Shown: positions 58,758-64,000 of the stretch, in pieces
Numbering within the stretch: the stretch's first letter is position 1
Layout: every line of letters starts with the position of its first letter
Origin: Pseudoneurospora amorphoporcata
Taxonomy: Eukaryota; Ascomycota; Sordariomycetes; Sordariales; Sordariaceae
Direction: 5' to 3'
Length of the DNA: 64,000 nt
Assembly (NCBI GenBank): GCA_033297205.1
Contig: MU859071.1
Coordinates: forward strand, 268,489 to 332,488
The notes under the pieces: generated by a model
What the model was told of the DNA's origin: nothing
Databases searched by the model: none
Seen by the model: only the letters and a program-made list of their open reading frames with translations
Position numbers and translations under genes: made by a program

Positions 58758-61348
58758 ATGGAAGACCAGCCTGAAACCTCCAAACCAAAGGATCTCACAT
58801 GTTCTCCTCCACAGCTTGCGCTTACAGTTGTGGGCAAGAACAATGAAGAAGCACCATGGAGGAGTTCATGGGAGAGATCTTCTTCCACTGGCCGTTTTCT
58901 TGCTTTGAAGGGCCTCCTCCCAGTTGAGCCTTGTACAAAATGTAGAAAAGTGGCTCGGCTTGTGAAATTGGACGAGAAAAAGGTGCACCAACTATCGTGG
59001 TCACTTGCCGACGAAAGTTCTCAAACCTGTTGGATGTGTCTTGTCGTCCTGACTGCAGCCGAAACACTTTTGGGAAGACCCCTTTCAAGCAACGATGGGG
59101 TTGGTATTTGCATGGTTAGCAGGTTTGAGCATCGTTGTTGCGACGCGCACGGCTTTGTGCCAGGATTCTTCATTCAGCGGCTCCATATTTTCTCGCGTTT
59201 TGGTGAGAGATTCCACAGATTCTTCAATTTCTTTTCCTGTTCAGGTAAGTAGCAAACGTCCCACTCTCAAGTGAATGTCCTGCACCAAGCTTACACGCTA
59301 CCTTTTATAAAGACGTGACCCGTGGGCCGTTTATACCTCGCACTGGCTTGATTGGCAGGCAGTTCATGGATGCAGACCTTGAGTTACTCGCCTCATCTTC
59401 GTACCTCATTGCGACAGCCTGGCTTAGAACCTGTCTCACAAAACATCCAAGCTGCCGGAGCAACGCCGAAACGCAATTACCGCGGCGAGTAATCTTTGTT
59501 GGTCACGGTTCTGAAGACATCCGTTTGATAGAGAATGAGAAGCCTACTTTCGGTCGATATACATGCCTTAGCCATTGCTGGGGAACAAAGCAACTACTAA
59601 TGACGACAAAGAACAACATCGATGCTCACCGAAAAGCGATTGATTGGAAAAGTATCCCGAAGACTTTCCAGGATGCAATCAACTTTACCCAGTATCTTGG
59701 GATTGATTTTTTGTGGATCGACTCACTGTGCATCATTCAGAAGGATGCTGACGACTGGGCCGAAGAGTCCTCCAAAATGTGTTCCATATACGAGAACTCT
59801 TACCTCACGATCGCGGCTACTTCAGCATCCGATAGTAGCCAAGGGCTTTCCATAAGAGACAGCGCTAACTTTGTACGGCTCCGTGGGTTGATATCTTCCG
59901 ATGCCGCGTTCGATCTTGTCGGATACAGCCCGCCACACAACCCCACGCAATGTCGGCAGAGTAATCACCCGCATCGTCATCATCCAGTGGCCATGAATCC
60001 GCCGCTATTTAGTCGAGCATGGGTATTCCAGGAACGTATCATGTCGCCCAGGGTTGTACATTTCAACAATGAGGAATTGATGTGGGAGTGTAAGACCACA
60101 TCGTGCTGCGAATGTCAGCCTGCGCATTTCGACCACACTCGACTCACTCCAAAAAGCGACCTGAAGCAAGAATATTATCAAGCCCTCAATGGCGGAGACC
60201 AAGTAAGACTTGTATCTGAGTGGCATCGCGTGGTCCAAGAATACTCCGCTCTGAATCTCTCGCACGACACAGACAAGCTTCCCGCGTTGTCTGGTCTGGC
60301 TAAACAATATGGGCGCGTTAGGCCTTCGGCGGCTTATCTGGCAGGACTCTGGAGCGACTCATTGTATGTTGATTTGCTTTGGAGTTCTCACTATGATGGC
60401 TATGTAAAGTTGGAGCGTGGCCCAATGGTTTGGAGGGCCCCAAGCTGGTCATGGGCAGCACAAAATTCCGCAGTCGTCTTTCCTAGGATGACTGATTACG
60501 CACAAGTATTCTTCGAGATGCATGGCTTTGAAACTACCACATCAACTCCCGACACAACCGGACAGGTCTCTCAGGGATCAGTGGTCTTATCTGGAAACTT
60601 TCACGACGTCCATATCTCGCGGGAATTGGAGACATATCAAGATGAAAGCGGGGATGAACTGAAAGAGGGAGCGCTTGTCTTGACAGTCTCGGGGACGGAC
60701 GTCCAGATCAAGTCATTTTTGGAGGTTCGTCGGCCCTACCTGTACAGACTGACTGGCGAGAAAATAACCGCCGTGGTAACCATGGACTCGCCTTACGATC
60801 TCCTCTACCCTGAAAGTCCGACCACGGAAACCAATGAGTACTACAACACCGGCAATATCAAGTGTATTAGAATGTCTCGCTTTGGATACAAGGTGTTGTT
60901 AGGAGGGAGGGACATACGGACGTTAGGGTTTTCAGGGGAGGAGATGAAAGATTATTCAGAGTTTGAACGGAAGGAGGAAGCAGAGCGTAGAGGGGAAAAG
61001 GCGGGTGGAAGTCAAGCACCGGAAGAAAAGAAAGGCAAAGGGGGGGAAGAAAAGGAGGCAAAAAAGAGCGGGATTGGATCAGGGAGCGAGAAGATTCGAC
61101 CACAAGAACAACTGGATGACCGGGATCCCGAAGTCAGAGACCTCGACCCATTTGGAAGGTCCTCCGCAGAATATACTCTACTATTACAAAAAGTCAAGGG
61201 CGAGAAGACGTATCGACGAATAGGAATGTTGATCCAGCATCGATCGCTTGGGCCACGAGACGCCCCACGGCCCCTATCAACGCTGTGGGAAGATAACCCA
61301 AGCTGCCTCGAAAATGGCGGCATCTTGGACAAGATCACCATTATCTAG
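58758..61348 (+). CDS. HET-domain protein (840 aa)
   Basis: Exons 58758-59244 and 59313-61348 join in frame (GTAAGT donor, AAAG acceptor). The N-terminal 160 residues include two CxxC pairs (CTKC near residue 54, CWMC near 93), a possible zinc site common in this protein class. The HET domain spans about residues 244-390: YTCLSHCWG, IPKTFQDAINFTQYLGIDFLWIDSLCIIQ, DDWAEESSKMCSIYENSYLTIAATSA, then the RAWVFQERIMSPRVVHF block near 430. Motif spacing is intact. The C-terminal third holds an APSWSWA block, common after HET domains, then a Lys/Glu-rich low-complexity stretch (about 710-760). HET proteins act in non-self recognition and can induce cell death; no partner is known here. It sits 17 bp after the decayed HET gene and upstream of a TPR-repeat gene. 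Confidence 0.9.
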
Positions 61349-61925
61349 CACTTCATTCCAAGAGCGATTCAAATGAGAGGCACCAGAAGCGAAAGGCTTT
61401 ATCCTGAAACAGCCAGAGTACACATACGTCCAGGTGCCTCTCTTCCCACTTCGACTAAGCGAAACGCACAATGGTGCGTAAGCCTTGGGTGTATTCGGGG
61501 CTGGATTATGTGGTGGTTGGAAATCACTTGATGAGGCCCAAGTTTGATAAACTGGGAGATTGGGAAATGGAAGGTGTTTGGAGATTAATAAGTATCCTTG
61601 CCCTCATGTCGATGTTCAAGGTTTGCTGCAGTGTCAGCCGGGCTTTCCTTATCGCGTTCTGCCCTTTCCGTTTTGGACTTCGTCATCTCCCTCCACCCTG
61701 TTTTCTCACCGATTTTTGCCAGCATTACGCCATTTTTTCCCAATTCGCTTTCAATCACACCATAAACTTCGACAAATCAATAATTGTTACATTTCTTATT
61801 AAAAGACTTTGTCTTGTTTTGTGGACGGTAATTGCCGAGTGTCTGCCACGCTCCTGCTTGCTTCCTCCGGACAACAACAGGAGACATCGACATGATATCC
61901 CCCGACGCAAGAAGGTTCCCTCCTT

Positions 61926-61929
61926 TATA
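61926..61929 (+). promoter_or_regulatory. TATA box of the 5S rRNA relic
   Basis: TATA lies at -29 to -26 relative to the first base of the 5S-like sequence. Neurospora 5S genes need an upstream TATA at about this position, so the match supports origin from a real dispersed 5S gene. Confidence 0.65.
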
Positions 61930-61954
61930 AGTGCACAATCTTGCTATAACAATC

Positions 61955-62021
61955 ACATACGACCATACCCACTGGAAAACTCGGGATCCCGTCCGCTCTC
62001 CCATAGATAAGCCAGTGAGGG
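61955..62021 (+). pseudogene. truncated 5S rRNA gene (first about 66 nt)
   Basis: The sequence starts ACATACGACCATA and includes GGAAAAC, GGATCCCGTCCGCTC and TAAGCC, the order and spacing of the 5' half of Neurospora-type 5S rRNA (about 118-120 nt). The bases that would form helix II (CCCACTGG with CCAGTGAGG) are still complementary. After GTGAGGG the expected second half (TAGTTGGGTGGGTGACCACC region) is absent. The TFIIIA C-box region is therefore missing, and normal 5S transcription is unlikely. Downstream, 62027-62039 can pair with 61996-62010 of the 5S part, and a 7-T run follows at 62043-62049. Identification rests on my knowledge of 5S sequence, not on a search. Confidence 0.75.
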
Positions 62022-62643
62022 GAACATTATCTATGAGAGTAGTTTTTTTACAGGGGTTTGGATGACTCGGGCAAAAACGCCGCCGTTTCTCGAAACGTTT
62101 TCACCACCTTCGCTCTCGCCAAGCCCAGCTGAGGCCATGAGGTGGGCTAGGCATACATTATCCTGGCCGCCTCCTCGTCAACCTTTCCAAACCCGAAACA
62201 GATCCTTGGCTACTTGTTGCAGGAACTTGTAAGGTTACTATATCGCGTAACAGCTAAGTCAGCTTACTACAACGCAATTCCAACTTTATGTTCAGCCTTC
62301 CGTCGACTTAGATGGCGTAGTTCTCGTAGAGGTTCTGCGTATCTTATCTCGTAAGTTGTTCCCAATTTTTGAGCGCCTCCTCTTCAACGACGTCTTAGTT
62401 GCGGCTGATGAACCTAATTGAAGCGGAGCTTCAACTATCGTGGAGGTAATTTCATCTGCCGAAGAAGAATTGAAGGAGGATTCGATTTCTAATGATGAAC
62501 TGTCACGAATTAATGAGCTAGGACACGGGCCAACCAAGCCACCGGTACATGGCAGCCCAAAAGAGGCTAGACAATGCAACCATAGCAGGACGGGTAGGCT
62601 CACGGTCGAGCCAGGCTCACAGTCGAGCCAGCCACACCATGGG

Positions 62644-62695
62644 ACTCACGGCTTCGTGAGTATCCAAGGTAGGCTTCTCGTAAGGAAGCGAGAAG
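62644..62695. repeat. two adjacent short hairpins
   Basis: Arms ACTCACG/CGTGAGT (62644-62650 and 62655-62661) with a GCTT loop, then CTTCTCG/CGAGAAG (62674-62680 and 62689-62695) with an 8-nt loop. Both are perfect 7-bp stems. Confidence 0.7.
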
Positions 62696-63596
62696 GTATA
62701 AAGGGACTGCTGGAGAACTCAGATTGCCAGATAGTTCGACAGTAGTCAATTGATCTTTATCACTGAGACTAGTATAACGATACCATTGAAATGGAGCGAA
62801 ACCACACCAACAAAAGAAGAGGGCCTACTACATCAGAGATGCAGTGAGGTATAGATCCAGAGTTCGTGAGGAATATTCGTAGGAACTGAGTAGAATTATC
62901 AAATTGTAGCCATTAACCACCAGAGGAAGGGAGAGTGAAAGAGGGTGAAGTAGAGCTTTACCTCTGCAAGTTACTCCCTATCTTGGCAAGGAGCAGATTT
63001 GGAGGTCAGTCTTCTTAGAAAGGGGTCAGGGTCACGAAGTGTACTCAACGAGCTCTGTCGGTTTCTGTTGTGGAGTTTCTTGCCTTTTCTCTGTGTTCTC
63101 TGTCCTGGTCTATGCTCCTTGTCGTGTTGCCTCTTATGTTCCTCTCTCTCCTGAGTTTTTTTTTCTTTTCTTGGGGTGTCCTTCCCTTTTTATCCTTGAG
63201 ACCTTAGTCTCGGGGGTACGGAACAACTCCAGTAGTGGGACGAGGTACCGATCTGCTCCCCGCCGAAGGACCCTGCTCCTGATAACCCCCTTAGTGGTGT
63301 GCTACTTTACAAAGACAACGGAAAAACTCCCCAAATCACCATACTTGTTGTGAACCTTTTGGCTTCACCGAACGACTCTGATAATTACTACCTTCAGCTA
63401 TCTCACTTAGGCAGATCAGACTGCCGTTCGTCACATGAACCTAGTTGTAAATGTTAGCAAACTTAACTATTAGTTCTTGTAGGGAGAGGCTACCTTTTGC
63501 AAGTTGTAAAGATGCTATATTCTTTACGACAAGGAGAGATTTCGCGTGGGACGAGCCTAAGGCTGCTGTCACAGGATTAGCCTATGTCGCATGTGC

Positions 63597-63629
63597 CAGC
63601 GATGGTTGCTTCTAAGACAACCATCGCTG
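63597..63629. repeat. 12-bp perfect inverted repeat with 9-nt loop
   Basis: Arms CAGCGATGGTTG (63597-63608) and CAACCATCGCTG (63618-63629) are exact inverses. It lies about 140 bp beyond the 3' end of the TPR gene; it could be a terminator-like or transposon-derived hairpin. Confidence 0.8.
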
Positions 63630-63765
63630 TCTGCTCTGATTGGCCGATGGCCTCCCGCCATGGACCCACTAGGGTTCATGGCTCGAGTCCCATAAAGGCC
63701 AGTCTCCCGAGCGCACATCTTGCACTTCTCCCTTTCTCCTTCTTGCAATTACGCATATCCAACAT

Positions 63766-64000
63766 CTACACCCAACCTTCCTCCCCTTTGCCCGTGATAG
63801 CTGCTGAGTAACCAGACAGCGCTCGCTGATACATCGTTTCAGCCTCCTTTAGCCAGCCCTGATCCGAGTAGAGAAGGCCCAAGTTGTTAACTGTATTGAG
63901 AGTCGACGTATGATCCGGTCCGAGCGCCTTCTCGTAGCCTTCTAGCGCTCGCTGATACATCGTTTCAGCCTCCTTTAGCCGGCCCTGATCCGAGTAGAGG
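63766..64000 (-). CDS. tetratricopeptide (TPR) repeat protein, C-terminal end, partial
   Basis: The frame is open to the window edge and ends at a TAG (63766-63768). It encodes kinesin-light-chain-type TPRs of 42 residues, with AETMYQRALEGYEKALGPDH and TLNTVNNLGLLYSDQGWLKE as repeat halves. The 126-bp unit recurs nearly identically (63821 and 63947 start equivalent positions), with only scattered single-base changes. Such near-identical TPRs are typical of fungal NLR-like (STAND) proteins, where the repeats follow an NB-ARC or NACHT ATPase and can be remodelled by recombination. The N-terminal domains are outside the window, so the NLR assignment is inference. The last repeat is followed by a short tail ending GWV. 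Its position beside HET genes fits a non-self recognition cluster. Confidence 0.85.
   Translation of the reverse strand, partial: LYSDQGRLKEAETMYQRALEGYEKALGPDHTSTLNTVNNLGLLYSDQGWLKEAETMYQRALSGYSAAITGKGEEGWV

Larger units (their letters stand above)
61349..63765. other. accessory intergenic region with 5S relic and hairpins
   Basis: 2.4 kb between the HET gene and the TPR gene. It contains the truncated 5S sequence (61955-62021), a 17-bp direct repeat (62597-62630), two adjacent small hairpins (62644-62661 and 62674-62695) and a 12-bp perfect inverted repeat (63597-63629). Several short ORFs exist, but the longest (179 codons at 61471-62010) runs into the 5S relic and is not credible. The patchwork suggests old transposon or recombination debris; no transposase or reverse transcriptase is visible. 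Confidence 0.5.

Noticed and set aside
61471..62010. 179-codon ORF downstream of the HET gene
   Set aside because: Its 3' end overlaps the 5S relic and it has no domain features; at most the part before 61950 could be transcribed.
62292..62603. 103-codon minus-strand ORF, possible gag fragment
   Set aside because: No zinc knuckle, no adjacent pol-like sequence and no long terminal repeats that I can identify.
61349..63765. Repeat-induced point mutation (RIP) of a transposon
   Set aside because: I do not see the strong TpA-rich, AT-rich signature expected of RIP by eye; a dinucleotide-ratio calculation would settle it.

Overview
This window comes from a filamentous ascomycete, most likely a Sordariales species of the Neurospora/Sordaria group. 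Several things point there: short introns with GTAAGT, GTACGT or GTATGT donors and CTAAC/CTGAC branch-like sites; proteins that read as close Neurospora homologues (the 862-residue V-ATPase subunit a, a TCP11/Sok1 protein, HET-domain proteins); and a 5S-like sequence with a TATA box at -29, the layout of dispersed Neurospora 5S genes. A 10-base N run at 35962-35971 shows this is a draft assembly. All family assignments are by eye from translated sequence; no database was searched.

Layout. 1-6 kb: a small cysteine-rich protein gene (366-713, minus) and an intronless TCP11/Sok1-like gene (3520-5727, minus). About 5.7-20.0 kb: a 14-kb gene-poor stretch in which I find no convincing gene, but which carries two MITE-like inverted-repeat elements (10382-10585 and about 12381-12570). 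20-31.4 kb: a compact housekeeping block. It holds the four-exon Golgi protein gene ksh1 (coding exons pieced together by hand; its first coding exon is only the ATG), the divergent TFIID gene taf13, a Poa1-like macro-domain gene, the five-exon V-ATPase gene vph-1 and an F-box/LRR gene. 31.4-37.1 kb has no recognised gene. 37.1-44.2 kb: an ING-family PHD-finger gene, a cis-prenyltransferase gene (dolichol synthesis) and, divergent from it, a Dsc2/UBAC2-like rhomboid pseudoprotease gene. 45.6-48.6 kb: a Uds1-domain coiled-coil gene. 51.0-52.8 kb: two more members of the cysteine-rich family. 54.7-56.3 kb: an MFS transporter gene.

The last 7 kb looks like accessory genome linked to self/non-self recognition. 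It contains a decayed HET-domain gene (57247-58740), an intact 840-residue HET-domain gene (58758-61348), a truncated 5S rRNA relic (61955-62021), several small hairpins, and the 3' end of a TPR-repeat gene with near-identical 126-bp repeats that runs off the window.

Most novel items: the three-member small cysteine-rich protein family sharing seven cysteines (366-713, 51034-51312, 52470-52751); the 5S-derived relic that keeps its upstream TATA and has gained a hairpin plus T-run; the two MITE-like elements; and the HET/TPR cluster.
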